From contig NZ_WHJH01000052.1 in the NCBI RefSeq assembly GCF_011682145.1, forward strand, positions 1 to 49,764: DNA of 49,764 nucleotides. Reading direction: 5' to 3'. The notes below the pieces were generated by a model. The model searched no databases, was not told the DNA's origin, and worked only from the letters and a program-made list of their open reading frames with translations. The translations under genes and the position numbers were made by a program. Positions 36,317 through 45,489 of this stretch are shown piece by piece. Origin of the DNA: Massilia mucilaginosa. GTDB lineage: Bacteria; Pseudomonadota; Gammaproteobacteria; Burkholderiales; Burkholderiaceae_D. Positions within the stretch are counted from its first letter, which is position 1; each line of letters begins with the position of its first letter.

Positions 36317-37414
36317 TCAGGCGAAGTTGGAAGTGGTGTTGAGGTGGGCGGCCGCAAGCGGCACCCGCGTGGCCAGCGGCCGGATCGAGCGCAGGCCGTC
36401 CATGGCCTTGCGTTCGAGCTGGTAAATGCGGTCGATGGCATCGATCAGCGCTTCCAGCTGCTGCTCCAGCGTGGCCTGGCCGCTGTCCGGGCCGACCTCG
36501 AGCAGGTTGCGGCCGAGCATGGTCCACAAATGCGCGCTGGAGCTCATGGCCTGGGCGGCGTCGAGCAGGCGTTCGTCGCCGACCAGGTCGCCGAAGGTGT
36601 GCAGGAAGCGGCTCCACATGGGCCGGAACAGGCCGCCGCCGGTGCCGAACACCTCGATCGCCCGGCCCAGGCTCTGCAGCTGGCAAGCCAGCGCCGACAC
36701 GTCGTGCACCCCGCCGTCCGTCCACAATTGCATCTTCACCGTGCCGGTCTTGGTGCGCGACCAGTTGCGCACCCCGGCGGCGAACTGTTTCAGGCCCGGC
36801 AGGCCGAGATTGCCGATGCTGGGCTTGAGCACGTCGCGCACGCAATTTTCGACCGCGAAGTAGCCGACCCGGCCCAGGTCGGGCGTGCCGCACACCGACT
36901 CGATCACGTGGCACCAGCGCTCCGGATTGATCGGCGGCGAACGCTTGCTGGTGCGCGCCCGGTTCAGTGCATCCTCGCTGATGGTCTGCAATTGCGAAAA
37001 GCCGGAGTCGGACACCGTGAACTGGCCGTCGGCATGCCCCACCAGGTTGATGAAATAGCCGCCGAATGGCGCGCCGCCGTGACTGTTCCAGTACGGCAGT
37101 TCGCTCAGGTCGACGCGCGCGATGACCGGGCGCTCCAGCTTCATTTGATCGAGCAGAATGGCCGCGCCGCTGCCCTGGAAGCTCCTGGCGCGCACGCCGA
37201 GCAGGCGCAGCGCCTGGCCGGAAAAGATCTGCTGGCGGCCGATCACGATATCCGGCCCGTTGTCGCGCCGCTCGAAATAGCCGAAGCCGAAGCCGCCATC
37301 GAGGCCGAGCAAGACCTCTTCCGAAAATTCGACGCCGTGCACGGCCAGCACGTTGCGCATGCACGTCGTCTCGCAATTCAAACCGGCCCGGTGCTGATAG
37401 GAATGTATGTGCAT
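36317..37414 (-). CDS. BtrH-like protein (copy 1)
   Basis: A 365-residue, more divergent member of the BtrH_N group. Cys14 lies in GLNCETTCM, HGGAPFGGYF provides a candidate His, and FTVSDSG the Asp. The helical C-terminal half carries GTGGGLFRPMWSRFL, comparable with GTGGGMFRRIYARFL in copy 2. AAGGGAAG lies just before ATG 37414. It stands between the DNA glycosylase gene (12 nt) and the UvrA-VOC gene (14 nt), unlike copy 2, which overlaps a ligase gene. Confidence 0.75.
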   Translation of the reverse strand: MHIHSYQHRAGLNCETTCMRNVLAVHGVEFSEEVLLGLDGGFGFGYFERRDNGPDIVIGRQQIFSGQALRLLGVRARSFQGSGAAILLDQMKLERPVIARVDLSELPYWNSHGGAPFGGYFINLVGHADGQFTVSDSGFSQLQTISEDALNRARTSKRSPPINPERWCHVIESVCGTPDLGRVGYFAVENCVRDVLKPSIGNLGLPGLKQFAAGVRNWSRTKTGTVKMQLWTDGGVHDVSALACQLQSLGRAIEVFGTGGGLFRPMWSRFLHTFGDLVGDERLLDAAQAMSSSAHLWTMLGRNLLEVGPDSGQATLEQQLEALIDAIDRIYQLERKAMDGLRSIRPLATRVPLAAAHLNTTSNFA

Positions 37415-37426
37415 CTGCTTCCCTTT

Positions 37427-38170
37427 CTATCCTGTGACTGATCCAGCTTGGGTGAAGGTGCGGCGCATCTCGGCCGGCAGCTTTTCGATGGCATAGCGCA
37501 GGGTCGGGCGCTCCATCAGCGACAAGTGCTTGCGCACGAAGGCCAGTACCGGCTGCAATTCGTACTGGCTGGCCACCTTCAGCATCCAGCCGATCCCTTT
37601 TTGCACGTAGGGGTCGCCATCGGCCAGCAAGCGCTTGCAGTTGGCGAACATCTGTTCGAGATCGAAATTCTCGCTGCGGCCCACGAACTTGACCAGCGCC
37701 ACGTTGGACGCCCGGCGGCACCACGGACTGTCGGACTGGCCCCAGGCGTAAATCCGCGCCAGCAGGTGCGGACGGCGCTTGAGGTAGATGTAGAGCGGCT
37801 TGATGCACAGGTCGTCGCATTGCGCCCAATTGCTCACGTCGCTCTCCAGCCAGGACTGCAAACGCTCCAGCAGCCGCCCCTCGTCGTCCAGGCCGGGCGC
37901 CACTTTCGCCACCAGCGCCGACGCCAGGATGAAATGCTCGTGATACGCCTGTGACTGCGCGAAATGCTCGGCCAGCGCCAGCCAGTCATCAAGCGACAGC
38001 GCGGGGTGGCGGGCGAACGCCCGGGCGGCGATTTTCACCACCTCGGTGTTCGAGACGCCGAGCAGGCGCACCGGCTCCGGAAAATAGCGCTGCAGGGAGA
38101 GCGCCAGCTGCGCCGACGCGCCCGCCGCCAGCGCGCTTTCCAGCTCGGCGATGATGGCCGCGTGCTTCAT
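37427..38170 (-). CDS. AlkD-type DNA glycosylase (HEAT-repeat DNA alkylation repair)
   Basis: A 247-residue all-helical DNA_alkylation family protein. The residues used by AlkD can be placed: Trp115 (SNWAQ), Asp119/120 (QCDDLC) and Trp150 (DSPWCRRAS). The family signature QKGIGWMLK...RPTLRYAIEKLP follows. AlkD enzymes excise bulky or charged N3/N7-alkylated purines without base flipping. Homologues YtkR2 and C10R5 protect yatakemycin and CC-1065 producers. It overlaps the radical SAM gene by 4 nt (ATGA) and lies two genes from the UvrA-VOC gene, so a resistance role is the best reading. Confidence 0.85.
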   Translation of the reverse strand: MKHAAIIAELESALAAGASAQLALSLQRYFPEPVRLLGVSNTEVVKIAARAFARHPALSLDDWLALAEHFAQSQAYHEHFILASALVAKVAPGLDDEGRLLERLQSWLESDVSNWAQCDDLCIKPLYIYLKRRPHLLARIYAWGQSDSPWCRRASNVALVKFVGRSENFDLEQMFANCKRLLADGDPYVQKGIGWMLKVASQYELQPVLAFVRKHLSLMERPTLRYAIEKLPAEMRRTFTQAGSVTG

Positions 38171-39690
38171 GCGGCCGGCGCCTGCTGCGGCATCGGCATG
38201 AAGCGCACCTGGGTGGCGATCGGCGCCTTGACCGGCGGCAGGATCAGCGGCTCGACGCCCTGCATCGCATGCCGGTATTCCTTGTGCATGTCGTCGACCC
38301 GCTTGATGGTTTCCCGGCTGCGCTGGTACAGATCCTGGCCCTTCAAGCCCCACCACAGATACCAGTTCTTGTTTTGCAAGTAGGTGTCGCGGACGAAGTT
38401 GAGGGTGCCCGGGTCTTCCAGCAGCTCCGGCTCGACATAGAAGGTGGGGATGAACATATTGTGGTCTTCTTCGATCAAGCCATTCTTCACGGCGATGCGC
38501 TGCAGCTTGGTGTCGCTGAGGATGCGGATGCCCAGGTTGGCGTAGATCTGGTTCGGCTTGAGGTACTTGGTCGGGGCCAGCACCGATTCGCGCAATTCGC
38601 GCGAGCCCTCGCCGGGGCCGCCGAGGAACACGCAATGGGTGAATTCAACCTTGCTCTTCTGCAAAAGCTGGTCGACTTCGACCACCTTGGCCATGTCGAA
38701 GCCCTTCATCAACTGTTCCAGCGACGCGTCCGAAAACGAATCGGTGCCCAGGTCGACCCGGATGCAGCCGGCCCGTTCCAGCAGGTCGACGAACTCGGGC
38801 GTGACCGCATTCGGCGTGAGCTGGCAGTACCAGGGCACGTTCAGCTCGGCGCGCACGATTTCTTCGCACACTTCCATCGCATAGTCGAGCGGATAGTTGA
38901 AGGTGGCGTCGACGATCTCGAATTCGCGCACCATCGGATTGGTCAGCATGGCCATGCGGATTTCTTCCACCACCTCGCGCGGGTCCTTGAAGCGGTTGCC
39001 GCGCCCTTCCGTCTTCTTGATGATGCAGTACGAGCAGTGCAGCTTGCAGCCGCGCTTGGTTTGCAGGGTTTCGATGGCCGGCTGGTAGTCGCGGGTGAGG
39101 TCGGTGGCGGCGGCCACGGTTTCCTCGAAGTAGCGCGGATCGTAGATGCTGCGGTCGGGCGTGAGCAGCTTGACGTTGACCTTGCCCAGGGTCGGATTCT
39201 GGTGGAAGTAGCCGGTGTTGGCATCGATGTAGCACAGCCCGGAGATGGTGGTCAGGCTGCCTGTGCCGTTCTGCAGGTAGTCGAGCAATTCGACGATCGC
39301 ATCCTCGCCCTCGCCGGCGATGCCGAAATCCGGGCGCGCGTACTGGAACATGTCTTTCGGCTCGACCGAAAAGCCGCTGCCGCCCATGACCACGTAGGCG
39401 CTCGAGTACTTGCGCACGCACTGCACGATCTTGTGCGTGATCGGGCCGAAGAACACGGGATCGATGAAGGTCAGGTTGTCGAGATTGCGGATGGCGATGC
39501 CGACCACGTCGGGCTTGATTTCCTGCAAGGTCGACAGCACCGCCTTGAGCTCGCGCGGCTCCCACAGCAAGTCGAGCATGTGGACCTCGTGGCCGGCCGC
39601 CTTGAGGGCCGCGCTGATGTAGGCGACCCCGATCGGGAGCGCGGGCCGCGGCACACGGATCTTGTTGGTTGAGATCAAGAGAATTCGCAT
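38167..39690 (-). CDS. Cobalamin-binding-type radical SAM enzyme
   Basis: A 507-residue protein. Residues 1-~145 form a B12-binding-like Rossmann domain (PALPIGVAYISAALKAAGHEV, GGSGFSVEP, AGEGED), although the DxHxxG lower-ligand motif is absent, as in many radical SAM methylases. The radical SAM domain follows with Cys215, 219 and 222 (CKLHCSYC). A ~120-residue C-terminal extension is rich in Trp and Tyr. This architecture catalyses methylation of unactivated carbons, ring contraction or other rearrangements. ATG 39690 lies 11 nt after the pseudo-nitrilase stop. The substrate is unknown. Confidence 0.88.
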   Translation of the reverse strand: MRILLISTNKIRVPRPALPIGVAYISAALKAAGHEVHMLDLLWEPRELKAVLSTLQEIKPDVVGIAIRNLDNLTFIDPVFFGPITHKIVQCVRKYSSAYVVMGGSGFSVEPKDMFQYARPDFGIAGEGEDAIVELLDYLQNGTGSLTTISGLCYIDANTGYFHQNPTLGKVNVKLLTPDRSIYDPRYFEETVAAATDLTRDYQPAIETLQTKRGCKLHCSYCIIKKTEGRGNRFKDPREVVEEIRMAMLTNPMVREFEIVDATFNYPLDYAMEVCEEIVRAELNVPWYCQLTPNAVTPEFVDLLERAGCIRVDLGTDSFSDASLEQLMKGFDMAKVVEVDQLLQKSKVEFTHCVFLGGPGEGSRELRESVLAPTKYLKPNQIYANLGIRILSDTKLQRIAVKNGLIEEDHNMFIPTFYVEPELLEDPGTLNFVRDTYLQNKNWYLWWGLKGQDLYQRSRETIKRVDDMHKEYRHAMQGVEPLILPPVKAPIATQVRFMPMPQQAPAA

Positions 39691-39701
39691 GATGGGCCTG
39701 G

Positions 39702-40568
<867 letters not shown>

Positions 40569-40577
40569 AGGGCGGTC

Positions 40578-40760
40578 TCAGTGTGGGCGGTTGTCGTGGG
40601 GAACGGGGGCCGCCGGCGGCAGCGCGTCGCGCTCGTCGTCATCGGTGTAGAACCATTCCGGTCCGAAGTACATCAGGGCGAAGCTCGATCCGAACGCCGC
40701 CAGGACTTTCTCGAAGCAGGCGACGATGGCTTGCTCCACGGTCTGGGCGCGGTCGTTCAC
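40578..40760 (-). CDS. 60-residue acidic protein of unknown function
   Basis: A small gene starting at GTG 40760, overlapping the methyltransferase stop as GTGA, with GGAGG 7 nt upstream. An in-frame ATG at 40766 would leave no room for the ribosome site. The N-terminal half forms a helix (EQAIVACFEKVLAAF). The rest is aromatic and acidic (YFGPEWFYTDDDERD), then Pro-rich, ending NRPH. I see no known family. It lies between the methyltransferase and a pseudo-nitrilase. It could be an accessory subunit, a carrier-like scaffold or a peptide precursor; none is proven. Confidence 0.6.
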   Translation of the reverse strand: MNDRAQTVEQAIVACFEKVLAAFGSSFALMYFGPEWFYTDDDERDALPPAAPVPHDNRPH

Positions 40761-41464
40761 GGGCATTCCTCCAGGTCGTCCAGCACCACCGACGACACCA
40801 CCAGGCCCAGTTCGTCCTCGTACACGCGCCAGTCGGCCAGCCCGGCCTGGGCCAGCAAGTCCTTGACCTCGCGCGGGCTGTAGGAAGCGCGCAGCGAATC
40901 CATGAACTCGTTCGCGCCTTCCTTGACGAATTGCAGCACGAAGGTGATATGCCCTTCTTCCGCATGGCGGTTGGTGTCGAACAGCAGCACCACGCCGCCC
41001 GGCTTGCAGATGCGGCTGATCTCCTTGAGGGTCTCGACCGGCTTCTTCCACAGATGCATCGACGAAAACGAGTAGACGATATCGGCGCTGGCGGCGGCAA
41101 ACGGAAACTTGTGCAGCTTGCACAGCTCGAACTCAATATTGCTCGGTGCGGAACACCAGACGCTCAGGCTCAGGTTTTCTTCCGCCACTTCCAGCAGGGT
41201 GACGTTTTCTTCGACGCTCGAGATGATGTGCTCGGGCCGCTTGCCCCCGACGTACAGCGACAGCAGGCCGGTACCGGTTCCCACCTCGAACAGATCGCGG
41301 GTGTTCTCATTGCAGTAGCTCAGGATGCGCTTGGCCGGCTTGAGGTAGGCCACCAGCGCGGACTTGCGCATGCCCAGATCGTAGCTGCGGACATCGTCGA
41401 TCGATGAAAACGGCTTGACCTGCGGGACGCGATTTTCCAAATCAAAGAGGGTTGCATTGATCAT
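40757..41464 (-). CDS. SAM-dependent methyltransferase beside the HemN-like gene
   Basis: A 235-residue class I methyltransferase: motif I LFEVGTGTGLLSLY at ~58-71, an SFSSMHLWKKP loop and CKPGGVVLLFDTN. AAGGAG precedes ATG 41464. The gene lies 21 nt downstream of the HemN-like radical SAM gene. In CC-1065 biosynthesis a methyltransferase (C10Q) acts together with a HemN-like enzyme (C10P) to close a cyclopropane, and this pair has the same organisation. Its sequence alone would also allow ordinary O- or N-methylation. Confidence 0.85.
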   Translation of the reverse strand: MINATLFDLENRVPQVKPFSSIDDVRSYDLGMRKSALVAYLKPAKRILSYCNENTRDLFEVGTGTGLLSLYVGGKRPEHIISSVEENVTLLEVAEENLSLSVWCSAPSNIEFELCKLHKFPFAAASADIVYSFSSMHLWKKPVETLKEISRICKPGGVVLLFDTNRHAEEGHITFVLQFVKEGANEFMDSLRASYSPREVKDLLAQAGLADWRVYEDELGLVVSSVVLDDLEECP

Positions 41465-41485
41465 GTTGGTGTGCTCCTTGTGGAA

Positions 41486-42805
41486 TCAGGCGGCCTTGAT
41501 GATGAAAGGAGAAATATTGGCGCCCAGGTGTTGCGGGTAGCGCCGGAATTCCTTCGAATAGAAGGCCTTGGAAATGTTGTCCATGTAGTACCAGCCCTTC
41601 GGCCCCACCACTTCCATTGCCTCATCGGTCAGGCGGACCAGGCCCTTCGCTTGCAGGTCGGCGATTTCTTCCGGGAACAGGTGGGCGAAGTCGACCCCGT
41701 GCAGTTCGCGAAAGCGCTGGCGGTCCAGGCGCGAGGATTTGATGCCCAGCATCACGGCGCGGCGCAGCGATTCTTCCGCGCTGATCTGCTTGCCCATGGC
41801 GATCGGCAGGCGGCCGGCATTCACGGCTTCGATATACAGCTCGATGCTCGGTTCGTTGAAGTACCAGTAATCCTTCAAGTGCCCGGTGGCCGTGGGACCC
41901 ATCGGGATGATCGGGAATTCCTCGGTCCAGGTGACGCTGCCGTAGGCCGGGCGCTGGCCCGGCAGGGCGAAGCAATCGCCGAAGTAGCCTTCATAGCCAT
42001 TCTTGGTCAGGAATTCGGCGGCGTAGATGAACATCTCGTCGACCGTTTCGCGCGGCGGCACCGGCGGCAGCTTGCGGCGCTTGGTGCTGATCTGGGCGAA
42101 CTCCATATAGGTATAGAAAGACACGCTCGACACGCCCAGGTCGACGGCGGTCTGCAGGCTTTGATGCCAGCTTTCCATGGTTTGCCCGTTCAGGCCATGC
42201 ATCAGGTCGATATTGATGCGCGGCACGCCGATCCGTTGCAGCATCTTGATGGCGTCGATGATCATGGCCGCGTTGCCGGCCCTGCCGAGGTCTTCGAGCT
42301 CCTGGTCGATGAAGGTTTGCACGCCCAGGCTGATGCGGTTCACGCCATGTTCGAGCAGCGCGCTGGCCTTCTGTTCCGAGATATCGAGCGGGGTCGATTC
42401 GGTGGAAATTTCCAGGCCCGGCTTCATGTCGAACTCGGCCTTCATATGGGTCAGCAGGTCGACCAGTTGCTCGGTGCTGAGGGCGGTCGGGGTGCCGCCG
42501 CCGATGTAGCCGACCGTCAACTGATGCTCTTTCACATACGGGCGCGCGGCATAGTTCGACATTTCCTTTTTCAAGGCGTCGACATAGCGCTGGGTGACGC
42601 TCTTGTCGGTCTGGTGCTTGATGTAGGGGCAGCTGAAACAGAGCCGGTTGCAAAACGGGATATGGACATAGAAGCCCATCGGCTCTTTGCGAAACACATC
42701 CTCTTCGGAAACCGCAACGTGCTTGGTCGGATATTGCCGAACCCATTCGCTGTCCCGCTCTGGATATTCTTTCCAAAACGGCAAATCCCGGTTATTGCTG
42801 ATCAC
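41486..42805 (-). CDS. HemN-like radical SAM enzyme
   Basis: A 439-residue coproporphyrinogen III oxidase-like radical SAM protein. YVHIPFCNRLCFSCPY gives Cys52, 56 and 59. GGGTPTAL is the second SAM motif, and a HemN-type C-terminal domain follows. The start is GTG 42805 with GAGGAG 6-7 nt upstream. HemN-like enzymes in biosynthetic loci (C10P, YtkT and others) add methylene groups from SAM or do related radical chemistry, using a second SAM. Genuine heme synthesis is unlikely here, because the context is a specialised-metabolite operon with no other heme gene. Confidence 0.87.
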   Translation of the reverse strand: MISNNRDLPFWKEYPERDSEWVRQYPTKHVAVSEEDVFRKEPMGFYVHIPFCNRLCFSCPYIKHQTDKSVTQRYVDALKKEMSNYAARPYVKEHQLTVGYIGGGTPTALSTEQLVDLLTHMKAEFDMKPGLEISTESTPLDISEQKASALLEHGVNRISLGVQTFIDQELEDLGRAGNAAMIIDAIKMLQRIGVPRINIDLMHGLNGQTMESWHQSLQTAVDLGVSSVSFYTYMEFAQISTKRRKLPPVPPRETVDEMFIYAAEFLTKNGYEGYFGDCFALPGQRPAYGSVTWTEEFPIIPMGPTATGHLKDYWYFNEPSIELYIEAVNAGRLPIAMGKQISAEESLRRAVMLGIKSSRLDRQRFRELHGVDFAHLFPEEIADLQAKGLVRLTDEAMEVVGPKGWYYMDNISKAFYSKEFRRYPQHLGANISPFIIKAA

Positions 42806-42864
42806 AGGCCTCTCCTCGTTGTTTGCTACACGACCGTCCACTATTCCGACCGCACTGCTTGCTG

Positions 42865-43869
42865 CTAGCGGCCGCCCATGCCACGCCCCTGAATCAATTC
42901 CTTCATTCCGGGCTCGGCCCACTTGATGTTGCGAAGATGAATTTCGTGTTCGGCCAGCGCGCCGACCGTCCTCGACAGCAGCGCCGCGTCGCCGCTGCGG
43001 CAGCGCAGCGCCACCCGCTCGCCCTCGCGCGTCGCATCGAGCACGTAGGGCAGCGCCCGCAGCAGGCTGGCCAGGCGGGTCCACTGGCGTGCCACCAGCG
43101 TGCGGTCGGCGAAGTCGAGCGCCAGGGTGTCGCTCGCGGCGCCGTCCGCGCCGCGCTCCCGGTTGCGCCGTTCGAGCCGCACCAGGCGCCCGCCCTCCAT
43201 CACCCCGACCAGGTCGGCCAGCGCCTCGACTTCGTCCAGCTGATGGGTGGCGATCACCATGCTCATGCCCAGTTGCTGTTTGAGCTCGTTCAGATAGTCC
43301 ATCACCTCGCTCTGGAACTGCGCATCGAGGCCGGCGCAAGGCTCGTCGGCCAGCAGCAGGTCGGGACCGTGCGCCAGCGCGCACAGGATGTGCAGCTTGC
43401 GCCGGTTGCCGCCGGATAAGGCCTCGACATCGTGCTTCAGAAAATCGCTCAGGCCGGCCAGGGCCAGCAGGCGCGGGGCGCTGTCGCGGCGCGCGCGGCG
43501 CAGATCGATCTGCTGCAAGACATACTCGCCCACCGTGGTATGCGCCGGCATCTCCTTCGATTGCTGCACCAGCCCCAGATGGCGGGCGGTCTTGTTCCAG
43601 TCGGTGCTGGCATGGCCGGCGATGCGCACCGTTCCCGCATCCGGACTTGCCAAGCCGGACAATAGCCGAATCAGCGACGATTTTCCCGAACCGTTGCGGC
43701 CGATGATGGCCATGGTCTCGCCGCGGCCCAGGGTAAAGTCGACGCCCGCGATGGCGAAGCGCTGGTTGATCGCCGCGCGCAAGCCGCACACCTCCAGCAC
43801 AGGCGCCGCGCCCGCTGTCGCAACGGTGCCTGGCGCGCTAGCGGCGCGTGACGCGGTGCTTGAAAACAT
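42865..43869 (-). CDS. ABC-2-type transporter ATPase
   Basis: A 334-residue ATPase with Walker A GRNGSGKSS, Q-loop LVQQSKEM, signature LSGGNRRKLHIL, Walker B LLLADEPCAG and H-loop ATHQ. After ~225 residues a C-terminal domain follows, as in DrrA/CcmA-type drug exporters. ATG 43869 has GGAGGGG upstream and overlaps the permease gene by 32 nt. Together with the permease it forms a drug-type exporter, plausibly for the product of this locus. Confidence 0.9.
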   Translation of the reverse strand: MFSSTASRAASAPGTVATAGAAPVLEVCGLRAAINQRFAIAGVDFTLGRGETMAIIGRNGSGKSSLIRLLSGLASPDAGTVRIAGHASTDWNKTARHLGLVQQSKEMPAHTTVGEYVLQQIDLRRARRDSAPRLLALAGLSDFLKHDVEALSGGNRRKLHILCALAHGPDLLLADEPCAGLDAQFQSEVMDYLNELKQQLGMSMVIATHQLDEVEALADLVGVMEGGRLVRLERRNRERGADGAASDTLALDFADRTLVARQWTRLASLLRALPYVLDATREGERVALRCRSGDAALLSRTVGALAEHEIHLRNIKWAEPGMKELIQGRGMGGR

Positions 43870-44629
43870 ACAGCGCCCCTCCCATCATGAGTACGGCATA
43901 CACGAGCGACAGACCGGCGCTGTGCGCGAAACTGGTGGCGGCCGCCCCCGAAATGGCGGAGCGCAGCACATCGACCTGGGCCGAGAGCGGCAGCCACGAG
44001 ATCAGCGATTGGGCCGAGCCGAAGTTTTCGAGCGGGAAGAACACGCCGCACATATAGGTCAGCGGTATCAGCACCAGGTTGACCACGCTGGCAAACGAGA
44101 CTTCGTTGGTAAAGCAGGCCACGACGATGCCGAAGCCCCCGAAAAACAGGCAGGCGCTGACAAAGCCGAGCAGCAGGCGCCACGGCAAGCCGACATGGAC
44201 GCCGAACATCCATGAGGCCAGCAGCAAGACCGCGATGAACTGCAAGGAGCACTTGAGCATCATCCCGATCAGGCGGCCCAGCAGAAAGCCGCCATAGGAC
44301 AGCGGCGACAACACGATATCCTCCATCGCGCGGCGGTTGTGGTCGACGATGAAGGCGTAGCCGATGGTGTAGGTGCAGCTGAACATGATGCCGACCCCCA
44401 CGATGCCAGGCAGGGCGAAGGCGAAGTAGCTCGATCCCCCCTGCCCCATGGCTTGCACGTGCGAGGTGCCGAAGCCGAAGGACAGGACCATTGAAACCGA
44501 GGTCAGCATGGTGGAAACGACGATCAGGCGATAGCGGAAGAACTGCACCATGTCCCAATAGATCTGGCGATACAGGTCGATCAGCCATAAACGGCACGAC
44601 ATGGCACGGCTTGGCGCGATATCGTTCAT
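43838..44629 (-). CDS. ABC-2-type transporter permease
   Basis: A 263-residue inner-membrane protein with six hydrophobic segments, among them VVSTMLTSVSMVLSFGFG, GIVGVGIMFSCTYTIGYAF, FIAVLLLASWMFGV and VYAVLMMGGALYVF. The ABC-2 family pattern NLVLIPLTYMCGVFFPL precedes the last loop. ATG 44629 overlaps the pseudo-nitrilase stop as ATGA. It should act as a dimer with the ATPase encoded next. Confidence 0.88.
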   Translation of the reverse strand: MNDIAPSRAMSCRLWLIDLYRQIYWDMVQFFRYRLIVVSTMLTSVSMVLSFGFGTSHVQAMGQGGSSYFAFALPGIVGVGIMFSCTYTIGYAFIVDHNRRAMEDIVLSPLSYGGFLLGRLIGMMLKCSLQFIAVLLLASWMFGVHVGLPWRLLLGFVSACLFFGGFGIVVACFTNEVSFASVVNLVLIPLTYMCGVFFPLENFGSAQSLISWLPLSAQVDVLRSAISGAAATSFAHSAGLSLVYAVLMMGGALYVFKHRVTRR

Positions 44630-45489
44630 GCCTGCAATTCCCCGTGCGCGGGGCGCTGCCAATTGTCGAGATAGTCGGCTTTGTAGGGAAGCTCCTTGCC
44701 AATCTTGTTCTTGCGGCGGATCAAGAGGTCGGCATGCACGATTTCCTGCTTCCGGCCTGCGCGGGCGAGCAAATCGAGTTCGCGATTCTGGTCGACTTTC
44801 ATGACCGTTCCATCCGCGATCAGACTGCCGCCCATATATTCCAGCATGGCGAAACCATTTTCACCGACACAGCTGGAAAATACGAAATAGCAGGCATTAT
44901 CAGCGGCCCTGGCGCGGCATAGCGATTCAACGGCAAAGCCATAAATATTGAACAGGCTGGCGACACAGATAATGATATCGACATTCTCGGTGAAATACCC
45001 CCGCGATGCTTCGGGAAAACGCACATCATAACTGACCAGCAATCCGATCCTGCCATGTTTGCTATCGATCAGCGGGGCCGGCGCGCCGCGCGATATATAA
45101 TCGCGCTCGCCGTCCCAGATACTATTTCTTCTATACCGTCCGGCAATTGCACCGGATTCATCTATATAGATGGCCGCATCGTAAATATCGTTGCCGTCGC
45201 GTTCGAGCAAGCCGAATACCAGAGCAATGCCGAGCGCTGCCGCCAGCGCCCGCAGGGTGGTGACGATAGTGCCGTCGATCGTCTGCGCATCGCGTTTCAA
45301 GGAAGGGAAGTTCAAGCCGGTGGCGAATGCGGCGGGCAGGCAGACGATATCGGGAGAGGCCAGTTTGGCTTCGTGGATCAGCTTGACGGCGGCGTCCAGA
45401 TTCTTATCAGTCTGATTATGAAGTATGCATAGCTGGATCACCGCGACCTTGACGGCCGGCCCGGAAAATATTCCCCGAAGCTTATTCAT
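44626..45489 (-). CDS. Nitrilase-fold protein lacking Glu, Lys and Cys
   Basis: A 287-residue nitrilase homologue. At the three active-site positions it reads CLPAAFATG (Glu to Ala), YRRNSIW (Lys to Arg) and LLVSYDVRFPE (Cys to Ser), so classical amidase activity is excluded. ATG 45489 has AGGA 8 nt upstream; an in-frame ATG at 45564 has poorer support. It is the first gene after a 485-bp gap and the first of the long coupled run. Its DNA is visibly more AT-rich, with more A/T-ending codons than its neighbours, suggesting a separate origin. Confidence 0.82.
   Translation of the reverse strand: MNKLRGIFSGPAVKVAVIQLCILHNQTDKNLDAAVKLIHEAKLASPDIVCLPAAFATGLNFPSLKRDAQTIDGTIVTTLRALAAALGIALVFGLLERDGNDIYDAAIYIDESGAIAGRYRRNSIWDGERDYISRGAPAPLIDSKHGRIGLLVSYDVRFPEASRGYFTENVDIIICVASLFNIYGFAVESLCRARAADNACYFVFSSCVGENGFAMLEYMGGSLIADGTVMKVDQNRELDLLARAGRKQEIVHADLLIRRKNKIGKELPYKADYLDNWQRPAHGELQA

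Noticed and set aside
40578-40760. Firm call as a RiPP precursor peptide
   Set aside because: There is no leader-recognition protein, no clear leader/core boundary and no repeated core. It remains only one of several options for this small protein.
41486-42805. Housekeeping heme enzyme HemN/HemW
   Set aside because: The motif fits the superfamily, but the gene is embedded in a coupled biosynthetic operon next to a methyltransferase with no other tetrapyrrole gene.
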